64,000 bases of DNA. Source: an uncultured SAR116 cluster alpha proteobacterium. GTDB lineage: Bacteria > Pseudomonadota > Alphaproteobacteria > Puniceispirillales > Marisalimonadaceae. This document shows, in pieces, positions 47,851-55,361 of this stretch. Both the position numbers and the translations under genes were made by a program. The number at the start of each line of letters is the position of its first letter. Position 1 is the stretch's first letter. The stretch covers positions 1 through 64,000 of the forward strand of contig CACMRF010000002.1 of the NCBI GenBank assembly GCA_902615995.1, read 5' to 3'. Below the pieces are notes generated by a model. That model was given only the letters and a program-made list of their open reading frames with translations. It was not told the origin of the DNA and did not search any database.

Positions 47851-47877
47851 ATTTATATTTTGATGAGCTATAATAAT

Positions 47878-48699
47878 TTACCAATCTTTTTCAAAATCTT
47901 TTGAATAACAAAATCTTTTTATTGGAGTGGCTTCGCCTCTTGGAATTTGCGCAATTGGGTTAAGTTTAAAACTATCAACGCCTCTAGCTAATTGAGTTTC
48001 AAAAAAAGGCCATTTATTTAAATCCCCTTTTACATTTGTAGGAGAAAATCTCATTGTTATTCCGCATCTTCTTCTATCTGAATTATTTGGATCCGATCCG
48101 TGTAATAAAGCGTCATTATGTAAAGATATTTCACCTGCTTTCAAATCCATATAAACTATGTTGTCTTGATCAATTTGATCTTCTGAAACTTCCTGGTCTA
48201 AAACTAAATGAGATGCATTATTTGTATGGTGTTTATATCCATTTGATCCTTTTTTATGGCTGCCCGAAACAACTTTCATTGCACCATTTTTTTTATCGGT
48301 GTCGTATACTGCCAGCCAAACAGTTACTGCGTTTGCTGGTTTTAAAGGCCAATATTGTGCGTCTTGATGCCAAGGAACAACAGATCCACTTTTAGGCTCT
48401 TTATGAAAAAATTGACCTCCCCACTGAACAAAATTTGGACCTAATATATCTTCAACGTAGTCTAATATTTCAGGTGTTCTACACAAGTCATGAAACTTTT
48501 TACTAGCTTTATGCCACATATTTGTTTTATTTATATCTACGTCAGATGGCAATCTAGAACTTAATTCTTCAAATAATTTTTGTAATTCTAAGGCTCCATT
48601 GTTTGAAAAAACAGGCAAGTTTTTAACGTAACCTTGTTCTGAATATTGTTGCTTTTCTTTTTTTGTTAATCTTCTAACGTTATTACTAATCTGGTACAT
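47878..48699 (-). CDS. Phytanoyl-CoA dioxygenase family protein
   Basis: A 273-residue Fe(II)/2-oxoglutarate oxygenase. The iron triad is His111 and Asp113 (WHQDAQYW) and His200 (LLHGSDPN); an Arg cluster at 209-211 (DRRRCGITMRF) fits 2-oxoglutarate binding. SGSHKKGSNG is also typical of the PhyH family. The substrate is unknown. Start at ATG 48699; 15 bp downstream of the glucokinase start-side stop, so the two may be co-transcribed from the glk side. Confidence 0.88.
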   Translation of the reverse strand: MYQISNNVRRLTKKEKQQYSEQGYVKNLPVFSNNGALELQKLFEELSSRLPSDVDINKTNMWHKASKKFHDLCRTPEILDYVEDILGPNFVQWGGQFFHKEPKSGSVVPWHQDAQYWPLKPANAVTVWLAVYDTDKKNGAMKVVSGSHKKGSNGYKHHTNNASHLVLDQEVSEDQIDQDNIVYMDLKAGEISLHNDALLHGSDPNNSDRRRCGITMRFSPTNVKGDLNKWPFFETQLARGVDSFKLNPIAQIPRGEATPIKRFCYSKDFEKDW

Positions 48700-48714
48700 A
48701 CAGCCTCTAATTAA

Positions 48715-49728
48715 TTATTTATTATAAATCATATATGTGTTTTGAAAATAAGTATTATGAAAACAATCTTTTGCTCCTATTAGTCCATTACTTTCATTTT
48801 TACATAAATAAATTGGAATATCATTTAGATAATCAAAGTATTTATCAATTTTTAAAAATTCATCAAGAAAGATTTCTTTATTTAAAAATTTTTGCAACTT
48901 TATTGAAATTCCACCGCATATTACAACCCCACCAAGACTTCCATTTAAAAAAATATTATTGATTACAAATACTACTAAAAGTTTATACATTTGAGTAATT
49001 GCAGAAATAGCATCTCGATCATTTTTATCAGCTAAGTCTGAGATTTCACTAGCTTGAATTTTAAATATTTGGCTTCCATTTTTGTGTTGATAAAAGTTGA
49101 ATAAATTTTCAACACCTCTTCCACTAACTAAATCTTCAAAACTAACGTATTTTTGAGATTTAAGAAGATATTTTAATATTTCTATTTGTTCAGAATTACT
49201 CGGAGAAAAAAAAATATTTCCGCCTTCACCAGGAATAGGGATTACATAATTGTCAATTTTCTTTAAGTTGCAAACTCCTAAACCAGTTCCTGGACCAGTC
49301 ACCAAAAGGGGTGAGTTTTTTTTTGAAGTTCCATGTTTTATTTTCTTAAGGTTTAATTTATTTAATAAAATTTTATATTTCTTTACATCCTTTTCTAAAA
49401 GTAAATCTTTAAAAACATAACTTTGCGCAACAAAATCATTAATTACTAAAAGTGATTTAAGTTTGAGATTTTTCAAAAGTTCAACTTTATTAAATTTAAT
49501 ATGATTGTTACTTAAAATAACATCATCATCTTCGCATGGGCCTGCTACTGCAATCGATATATGTTCATTAAAAATATCATGTTTTTGCTTATATGTTTTT
49601 ATAATATCTTCTAAAGATTTAAAATCTGAACATAAAAAGCTTTCGGGGAGACTTATTTCAGAATTAATATTTTTTTGAAACGCCAATCTAGCATTTGTTC
49701 CTCCAACATCTGCAACAATTAAACTCAT
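48715..49728 (-). CDS. glk: Glucokinase
   Basis: 337 residues of the bacterial Glk family: ADVGGTNARLAF phosphate-binding N-terminus, SIAVAGPCEDD, LVINDFVAQSY with the catalytic Asp, TGPGTGLGVCNL, and PGEGGNIFFSPS in the glucose-binding region, with GGVVICGGIS near the C-terminus. It makes glucose-6-phosphate in the cytoplasm. It is divergent from the glutathione transferase gene. Confidence 0.92.
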   Translation of the reverse strand: MSLIVADVGGTNARLAFQKNINSEISLPESFLCSDFKSLEDIIKTYKQKHDIFNEHISIAVAGPCEDDDVILSNNHIKFNKVELLKNLKLKSLLVINDFVAQSYVFKDLLLEKDVKKYKILLNKLNLKKIKHGTSKKNSPLLVTGPGTGLGVCNLKKIDNYVIPIPGEGGNIFFSPSNSEQIEILKYLLKSQKYVSFEDLVSGRGVENLFNFYQHKNGSQIFKIQASEISDLADKNDRDAISAITQMYKLLVVFVINNIFLNGSLGGVVICGGISIKLQKFLNKEIFLDEFLKIDKYFDYLNDIPIYLCKNESNGLIGAKDCFHNTYFQNTYMIYNK

Positions 49729-49790
49729 AAAAACCTTTCAAAATTTTGATTTCTGTTTAAATTATTTTAGTAATAGTATGGAGATATACA

Positions 49791-50480
49791 ATGATTAAAT
49801 TTTATTATAATACTGGCCCAAACCCTATGAAGATAGCTCTTTTTTTAGAAGAAGCAAATATAGATTATGAAGCAATTCCTATAGATACAAGAAAAGGTGA
49901 ACAGCATGAAGAAGATTATCTTAAAGTTAATCCTAACGCAAAAGCTCCAACTATTTTAGACGGCGATAATATAGTTTTTGATAGTAATGCTATACTTCTT
50001 TATTTAGGGGAAAAAACTAATAAATTCATGCCAAATAATGATTTGAAATCTAAAAGTGAATTATATTCTTGGTTAATGTTTGTGGCAACTGGAATAGGTC
50101 CTTACTCAGGACAATCAGTACATTTTCAACATATGGCTCCTGAAAAAATAAAATACGCAATTAATCGATATACCTATGAAGCAGAAAGACATTATAATAT
50201 TTTAAATAATAGACTTGAAAAAAATGAATATATGTTGGGTAACACTTATACGATTGTTGATATGGCTGTATGGGGTTGGACAAGAATGATTGAAAAAGTG
50301 ATTGCAGTCGGAGAATTAGATAAAAGAAAAAATCTAAAGAGACTTATGAATTATATAAACGCCAGACCTGCAAGTGAAAAAGCTGAAAATATTGCTCATA
50401 GAAACAAACATAATTTTAAAATTGAAATAGATGAAGATGCTAGCAAACACATGTTTCCGCAAAATGAAAGACTTAAATAA
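49791..50480 (+). CDS. Glutathione S-transferase
   Basis: 229 residues: thioredoxin-like N-terminal domain (FYYNTGPNPMKIALFLEEA, NAKAPTILDGDNIVFDSNAILLYLGEK) with the conserved Pro and the Glu/Asp-Ser pair that binds glutathione, then an all-helical domain with the TIVDMAVWGW N-capping motif. It resembles YfcG/Ure2-like transferases, which may act as disulfide-bond reductases. The catalytic residue near the N-terminus is Tyr/Asn rather than a clear Cys or Ser. Confidence 0.88.
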   Translation: MIKFYYNTGPNPMKIALFLEEANIDYEAIPIDTRKGEQHEEDYLKVNPNAKAPTILDGDNIVFDSNAILLYLGEKTNKFMPNNDLKSKSELYSWLMFVATGIGPYSGQSVHFQHMAPEKIKYAINRYTYEAERHYNILNNRLEKNEYMLGNTYTIVDMAVWGWTRMIEKVIAVGELDKRKNLKRLMNYINARPASEKAENIAHRNKHNFKIEIDEDASKHMFPQNERLK

Positions 50481-50560
50481 CGATCTTTAAAAATTAATCT
50501 TAATCTTTTATTTGGTATAAATATTGTATATTATTTAATTATTATCAATTTGGGTTAGCT

Positions 50561-51562
50561 ATGCGAGATTGGGATACACGAATTAATGAATTGAAAAAAA
50601 ATATAGAAGCGGCTAGAAATCGTTTTGTAATACCCTTTCTTGACACTAAATCTTTAGAAGAACAAGTTGTAAAAGATATAAAACCTAACCCAATCGCTAA
50701 TGAAAAATCCGAAATTAAAGAAATTGACAAAAATGAGGAAACACAAGATTCCAAAAAAACTACAGATGAATATACCCAATCTATTCAACCTTCCCAAGAA
50801 GAAGCAGAAGTAATTTTAGCTAAAGAAGAGGTAAAAGACGAAGTTGAGGCCTCTGAAGCACCATCAAAAGAAGTCAAAGAAGAAAATATTGAACAAGTTC
50901 AAAAGCTAGATACAGATCAAGTTGATGCAATGTTAGATGAGGTTAAATCTGATAAAGTACCATCAGAAGAAACAGAAGTTATTGAAGCTAAAGTAGAAGT
51001 AAAAGAAGAAGTTGAGGCCTCTGAAGCACCATCAAAAGAAGTCAAAGAAGAAAATATTGAACAAGTTCAAAAGCTAGATGCAGATCAAGTTGATGCAATG
51101 TTAGATGAGGTTAAATCTGAAAAAGCACCACCAGAAGAAACAGAAGTTATTGAAGCTAATGAAAAGGTCAAAGATGATGTTGAGGTTGCTGAAGTCCCAT
51201 CAGAAAAAGAAGAAATTGTGGAAGATAAAGTAGAGTTAAAAGAAGATGTAAAGGCTGTTGTGTTACCAACAAAAGAAGTTAAAGAAAAACAAAAAAAGGG
51301 TAGAAAGAAAAAAATTAAAGAAATTAAACCAGATATTTTAGCAACTGAACTTATTAAGTTAGAAGCAATTAAAGAGGAAGATCTGACTGAAGAACAAGAA
51401 GATAGATTAATGGAGTTAAGAAGAATTAAAGCACAAAGGTTAATGCATCAGGAAGCTGATGATCAATTTCAAAGTGAAATGAAACAAGCAGATGATGAAA
51501 TTAAAACATTAAAATCTCAACTAAAAATTAAAGATCCACTTCCAAAAGGTTATGTTGAATGA
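50561..51562 (+). CDS. Acidic repetitive protein of unknown function
   Basis: 333 residues, very rich in Glu, Lys, Val and Asp, with no hydrophobic segment, so probably cytoplasmic and largely disordered or coiled. The start MRDWDTRINELKKNIEAARN looks helical. A 56-residue unit occurs twice nearly identically (residues 87-142 and 143-198) and a third time in part; each full copy holds QVDAMLDEVK. A Lys-rich linker (KGRKKKIKEIK) leads to a helical C-terminal part with EEQEDRLMELRRIKAQRL. No family recognised. It lies 62 bp before a small unknown gene on the same strand. Confidence 0.85.
   Translation: MRDWDTRINELKKNIEAARNRFVIPFLDTKSLEEQVVKDIKPNPIANEKSEIKEIDKNEETQDSKKTTDEYTQSIQPSQEEAEVILAKEEVKDEVEASEAPSKEVKEENIEQVQKLDTDQVDAMLDEVKSDKVPSEETEVIEAKVEVKEEVEASEAPSKEVKEENIEQVQKLDADQVDAMLDEVKSEKAPPEETEVIEANEKVKDDVEVAEVPSEKEEIVEDKVELKEDVKAVVLPTKEVKEKQKKGRKKKIKEIKPDILATELIKLEAIKEEDLTEEQEDRLMELRRIKAQRLMHQEADDQFQSEMKQADDEIKTLKSQLKIKDPLPKGYVE
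50819..51250 (+). repeat. In-frame tandem repeat, 168-bp unit
   Basis: Units start at 50819, 50987 and 51155, each beginning GCTAA. The first two share a stretch of about 72 identical bases (from the GAAGTTGAGG at about 50840 and 51008 on) and differ at only a few other sites; the third is degenerate and shorter. The 168-bp period equals 56 codons, so copy number change would not break the frame. Confidence 0.9.
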
Positions 51563-51624
51563 CTATATTTATCTTATTTCAATTTTAAAGAAAATATGTT
51601 AAAATATTGTTTTAAGGAGGTTTT

Positions 51625-51861
51625 ATGTCAAATATAGTTGAGACTAACTTTGGTACTTTAGTTGATTCAAAGAGAGTTGCCAGAGGATCCGCTTCTAATG
51701 TAATAAAAAAAGGCGCGTTTTACGTTTTTTCAATAAGAGTAGATAGCGATGATATAAGAGAATATTCATTTACTGACAGAGCTAGAGCTGAACAAATGAG
51801 AAACATTCTCATAAGCCATCTAGAAACAAGAATTTCAAAAAAAATTAAAAAGTCTAATTAG
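51625..51861 (+). CDS. Small protein of unknown function
   Basis: 78 residues, beginning MSNIVETNFGTLVDSKRVA, with a predicted beta-rich centre (GAFYVFSIRVDSDDIREYSF) and a basic helical end (RARAEQMRNILISHLE). A strong AAGGAGG ribosome binding site precedes the ATG, which supports it as a real, well-translated gene. No family recognised. It overlaps the convergent 56-residue gene by 4 bp. Confidence 0.8.
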   Translation: MSNIVETNFGTLVDSKRVARGSASNVIKKGAFYVFSIRVDSDDIREYSFTDRARAEQMRNILISHLETRISKKIKKSN

Positions 51862-52028
51862 CTTCTAATTTTTTTTTCTTCAAGTAAGTTATTTATTTTT
51901 TCAATCTGAGGACTTATTTGTTTAACAAGACTATTTATTTCATCTGAATAATTGAGAGTTCTTGTTTTCACAATTTCAAATATTAAGTCATCAAATTGTT
52001 TTTTAATTTCTAAATATTTTTTTGACAT
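51858..52028 (-). CDS. Small helical protein of unknown function
   Basis: 56 residues, MSKKYLEIKKQFDDLIFEIV at the start, with heptad-like hydrophobic spacing through most of its length (LVKQISPQIEKINNLLE), suggesting a short coiled coil. A ribosome binding site AGGAGAAAT precedes the ATG on the minus strand. No family recognised. It ends inside the stop of the convergent 78-residue gene. Confidence 0.65.
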   Translation of the reverse strand: MSKKYLEIKKQFDDLIFEIVKTRTLNYSDEINSLVKQISPQIEKINNLLEEKKIRS

Positions 52029-52068
52029 ATATTTCTCCTAGTTAATAAAGGCAAAAATCATGCCAAAA

Positions 52069-52374
52069 TTATATTTCTTGAGTAATTGTTATAATTTTTC
52101 TTGTTCGATAAACTTGATGTGACCATTTTTTGTCATAAATACTAATCATTTTTTTTAATGCTTCACTTTTTAAAATTTCATTAGCTTTATTTAGATTATC
52201 AAATTCATAATATGCGTAATGTATATCTTCATTTTCTATTTCCCATCCTCTAGAAGCAGAAATTGCGGAAAAAGTTTGTTTAGCTTCAGATAAATGTTCT
52301 TTTTCGTACCAATCATCAAAATCATTTTTTAAATGTGGTGGTACAAATGACTTAACAACAAGAAATATTCTCAT
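52069..52374 (-). CDS. Dimeric alpha/beta-barrel-like small protein
   Basis: 101 residues beginning MRIFLVVKSFVPP, with FDDWYEKEHLSEA followed later by YYEFDNLNKANEIL. The DWY-x-EHL pattern and beta-alpha-beta spacing resemble EthD/antibiotic-biosynthesis monooxygenase-like ferredoxin-fold proteins. The function is not clear. It follows the DsbA-family gene by 6 bp on the same strand and is probably co-transcribed with it. Confidence 0.6.
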   Translation of the reverse strand: MRIFLVVKSFVPPHLKNDFDDWYEKEHLSEAKQTFSAISASRGWEIENEDIHYAYYEFDNLNKANEILKSEALKKMISIYDKKWSHQVYRTRKIITITQEI

Positions 52375-52380
52375 AAATAA

Positions 52381-52995
52381 TCATAATCTTTCAATATTCT
52401 CTTTTTCAAATAGTTCATGAAAATTTTTTTCTTTCTGTGCTCCAACTAAATAACTTGTACCTAAAATATAAGTAGGGACTCCAGTTACACCTATTTTATA
52501 AGAATACTCCCAATGTTTATCGATTACATCTTTATAAGTTCTTTTTTGCAAAATTTCTTTTGCTTCTTTTTCTGGTAATTTAGCTCTAGATGCTGCACTT
52601 AAAAGAATATCTATTTCATAAACATTTTTTTTATTTATAAAGTAAGACTTGTAAAGTTCATCATGTATCATATTATTTTTATATTTAAATTGAGCCCAGT
52701 ATCCAAGTTCTTGAGCTAATCTGCTATTGTAAGTATAATCCCTGTTGTTATATTTTAGATTTTCTTCATTCATGAGTTTACTCATCATAGAATTTTTTTG
52801 ATTTAATTCTTTTTGAGAGCAATCGAATAGATCAAGTAAATTCATTCCTTCTTTTGGAGTATCAGGATGTAATGGGAAATGTATAATATCTAATTTTATT
52901 TTATATTTTGAAATTACTTTTTTTAGTCTAGCTTGACCTAAATAACACCAAGGACAAACATAATCAGTAAAAATTTGAAGTGTTTTTATTTCCAT
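52381..52995 (-). CDS. DsbA family oxidoreductase, FrnE-like
   Basis: 204 residues with a thioredoxin fold and inserted helices. Active-site motif CPWC at 14-17 (DYVCPWCYLGQ), then cis-Pro context GVTGVPTYIL and the C-terminal helix. There is no signal peptide, so unlike DsbA it is cytoplasmic, as for FrnE/2-hydroxychromene-2-carboxylate isomerase-like members. The CxxC is intact, favouring thiol-disulfide exchange. Confidence 0.87.
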   Translation of the reverse strand: MEIKTLQIFTDYVCPWCYLGQARLKKVISKYKIKLDIIHFPLHPDTPKEGMNLLDLFDCSQKELNQKNSMMSKLMNEENLKYNNRDYTYNSRLAQELGYWAQFKYKNNMIHDELYKSYFINKKNVYEIDILLSAASRAKLPEKEAKEILQKRTYKDVIDKHWEYSYKIGVTGVPTYILGTSYLVGAQKEKNFHELFEKENIERL

Positions 52996-53074
52996 TTTTT
53001 AATAACTTTATTTCAATATATTTTTTATGATATATAATCCAAAGAAAATATGAAATTAATTATAATTAATTGCA

Positions 53075-54526
53075 ATGAATTCCTACTTTAATTTTGAAGA
53101 TACATATACAAACTTGCCTAAATGTTTTTTTACAGAGCAAGAAATTAAAAAAGTTTCTCTACCAGGTCTTGTTATTTTTAACGATAAATTAGCTAAAAGT
53201 CTTAATATTAATATCCCTTCAAATGATAAAAGTGAAATGGCAAAAATTTTGTCTGGTAATTTTAATGATAAAAAAATGAATACATATGCACAAGCATATG
53301 CAGGTCACCAATTCGGTCATTTTACTAACCTTGGTGATGGTAGAGCAATTATGCTAGGTGAACATGTAAGTAAATGTGGTAAAAGATATGATATACAATT
53401 GAAAGGGTCAGGAATAACACCTTATTCTAGACGGGGAGACGGAAAAGCAGCTTTAGGTCCCATGTTGAGAGAATATATAATAAGTGAAGCTGTTCATCAT
53501 CTTAATATTCCAACAACTAGAAGTTTATCGGTTATAAAAACTGGCGAAGATGTCTTTAGAGAAAAAAAATTGCAAGGATCAATTCTAACAAGAATTGCTT
53601 CATCACATATTAGAGTAGGGACATTTCAATATGCAGCTGCACAACAAGACACAAAAATCTTAAGAAGTTTATTTGATTACACTGTTAAAAGACATTATTC
53701 AGATATAAAAAATTCAGAGGAGATTTCTATAAAGCTTCTAAAGGAATTTTCTTTAAAGCAAATTAATTTGATAATTAATTGGATGAGAGTAGGTTTTATT
53801 CACGGGGTAATGAATACCGATAATATGACCCTTTCAGGTGAAACAATAGACTATGGTCCATGTGCTTTCATGAATTCATATGATCCTAATACTAAATTTA
53901 GTTCAATTGATCACATGGGAAGATATTCTTACAAAAACCAACCAATCATCGCGCAGTGGAATATTGCTAGATTTGCTGAGACCTTACTGCCTTTAATTTC
54001 AAGTGATTTGAATGAAGCAATAAAAAAAGCTGAAGATGTAATAAAATCTATGCCAGAAACTTATAAAACCAATTGGTTAAACATGATGAAGAAAAAATTA
54101 GGTTTAATTGACAATGATAGTGAAGATGAAAATATAATTAACTCTTTATTATCTTGGATGGAAAAAAATAATGCCGATTTTACAAATACATTTGTTGATT
54201 TAATGAATGAAGAAAATCTAGATCAAAGTATTTATAAATCCCAAGAGTTTAAGAGTTGGTTTAAAATTTACAAGAAAAGGAAACTCAGTAAAAATTTTTC
54301 AAAATCTAAATCTTTAAAACTTATGAAGGAAAATAATCCTATAATAATTCCAAGGAATCATATTGTAGAGAATGTTTTGTCAAGTGCCGAGGAAAGAGAT
54401 TTAAATCCTCTTAAAAAGTTTTTAAAAGTATTAGAAAATCCATATGATAATAATGTAAAAATACCGAGCTATTTTAAAATTGATATTAAATCAGACCAAC
54501 CATACATGACATTTTGTGGAACATAG
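53075..54526 (+). CDS. selO: Protein adenylyltransferase SelO (YdiU family)
   Basis: A 483-residue pseudokinase-fold enzyme that AMPylates proteins. Family motifs are AYAGHQFGHFTNLGDGRA, QLKGSGITPYSRRGDGKAAL, REYIISEAVHHL and the metal-binding GVMNTDNMTL and TIDYGPCAFM. The C-terminus reads YMTFCGT, so the selenocysteine position of eukaryotic SelO is represented by a plain Cys codon close to the end. Divergent from the DsbA-family gene (79-bp gap), which fits the redox link of SelO. Confidence 0.93.
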   Translation: MNSYFNFEDTYTNLPKCFFTEQEIKKVSLPGLVIFNDKLAKSLNINIPSNDKSEMAKILSGNFNDKKMNTYAQAYAGHQFGHFTNLGDGRAIMLGEHVSKCGKRYDIQLKGSGITPYSRRGDGKAALGPMLREYIISEAVHHLNIPTTRSLSVIKTGEDVFREKKLQGSILTRIASSHIRVGTFQYAAAQQDTKILRSLFDYTVKRHYSDIKNSEEISIKLLKEFSLKQINLIINWMRVGFIHGVMNTDNMTLSGETIDYGPCAFMNSYDPNTKFSSIDHMGRYSYKNQPIIAQWNIARFAETLLPLISSDLNEAIKKAEDVIKSMPETYKTNWLNMMKKKLGLIDNDSEDENIINSLLSWMEKNNADFTNTFVDLMNEENLDQSIYKSQEFKSWFKIYKKRKLSKNFSKSKSLKLMKENNPIIIPRNHIVENVLSSAEERDLNPLKKFLKVLENPYDNNVKIPSYFKIDIKSDQPYMTFCGT

Positions 54527-54531
54527 TCAAT

Positions 54532-55239
54532 CTAAATATTTTGACTGACATCCCATCTTTTTTTAAGGTATCTACAAGTATCACAACCAAAAGATCCTTT
54601 TGGATAAATATCTTGATTCATAAGATTTTTTGCTTCACTTATTGTCTTGCTTACCCAATTGTCGTTGCAATCTAATTTGATCAAATGTAATTCAAATTTT
54701 AGAGTTTGATTGAACATAGGCTCATTTTTTAAACCATTAAAATAGACTAGGTATCCTGTGTCAGACACTTTAAACCCATTTTTACGAAACAACCACTGAT
54801 ACATTTCCAATTGTCTTCTGTAAGCTTTTGGATACTCATATTTGTTCCAAGTCTCTTCCCAATCAAAATTATTTTTTGATGTGGATTTAACGTCAGATAA
54901 AATAAGTTCACCATTAGGTTTGACCCAAACATCATCTACTGCTCCGTAAAAATGAACATCAGTTTCACTATCATAATGAGAGATACCTTGAAAATTATTT
55001 CTCCATTTATCGATATCGTCATGTTTAAATGGAACAGCATCAATATGATTTTCTAAGAAAATTGGGTGTGGTTGTTGTTTATCTCTATAGTAGTCAAATT
55101 CGTTTTTACATAAATTATCTACAGCACTATTAAGTGTAAATGGAAGTGTGTTCAGTCTTACCTTATATTTATACATTAATATAAAGCATCTTTTACAATT
55201 AAGATATTGTTCTATAGCTGATCTACTAAGTTTTATCAT
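54532..55239 (-). CDS. PD-(D/E)XK nuclease family protein with two CxxC pairs
   Basis: 235 residues. RecB/Cas4-like nuclease core: Asp102/Asp103 in YGAVDDVWV, Asp116 and Lys118 in ILSDVKSTS, and the RRQLEMYQWLF helix with the QxxxY motif. The N-terminus (LSRSAIEQYLNCKRCF) matches the PDDEXK_1 start. Cys15-x2-Cys18 and Cys219-x2-Cys222 could bind an iron-sulfur cluster or zinc, as in Cas4 and AddB. It is convergent with selO (5-bp gap). The role, repair or defence, is not settled by the sequence. Confidence 0.82.
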   Translation of the reverse strand: MIKLSRSAIEQYLNCKRCFILMYKYKVRLNTLPFTLNSAVDNLCKNEFDYYRDKQQPHPIFLENHIDAVPFKHDDIDKWRNNFQGISHYDSETDVHFYGAVDDVWVKPNGELILSDVKSTSKNNFDWEETWNKYEYPKAYRRQLEMYQWLFRKNGFKVSDTGYLVYFNGLKNEPMFNQTLKFELHLIKLDCNDNWVSKTISEAKNLMNQDIYPKGSFGCDTCRYLKKRWDVSQNI

Positions 55240-55361
55240 AAATTAATAATAAGGTATTTTAAAAAAAAATAAAAAATAATTCACTTTATTCAAGATAAAT
55301 TATTATGAATTAATAACTATTATAACATTGATTGTTATTCTAGATTTATTACATTTAAAGT

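Noticed and set aside
48054-48395. 113-codon plus-strand open frame inside the dioxygenase gene
   Set aside because: It lies antisense to the catalytic HxD region; the His/Leu/Tyr-rich translation is typical of antisense reading.
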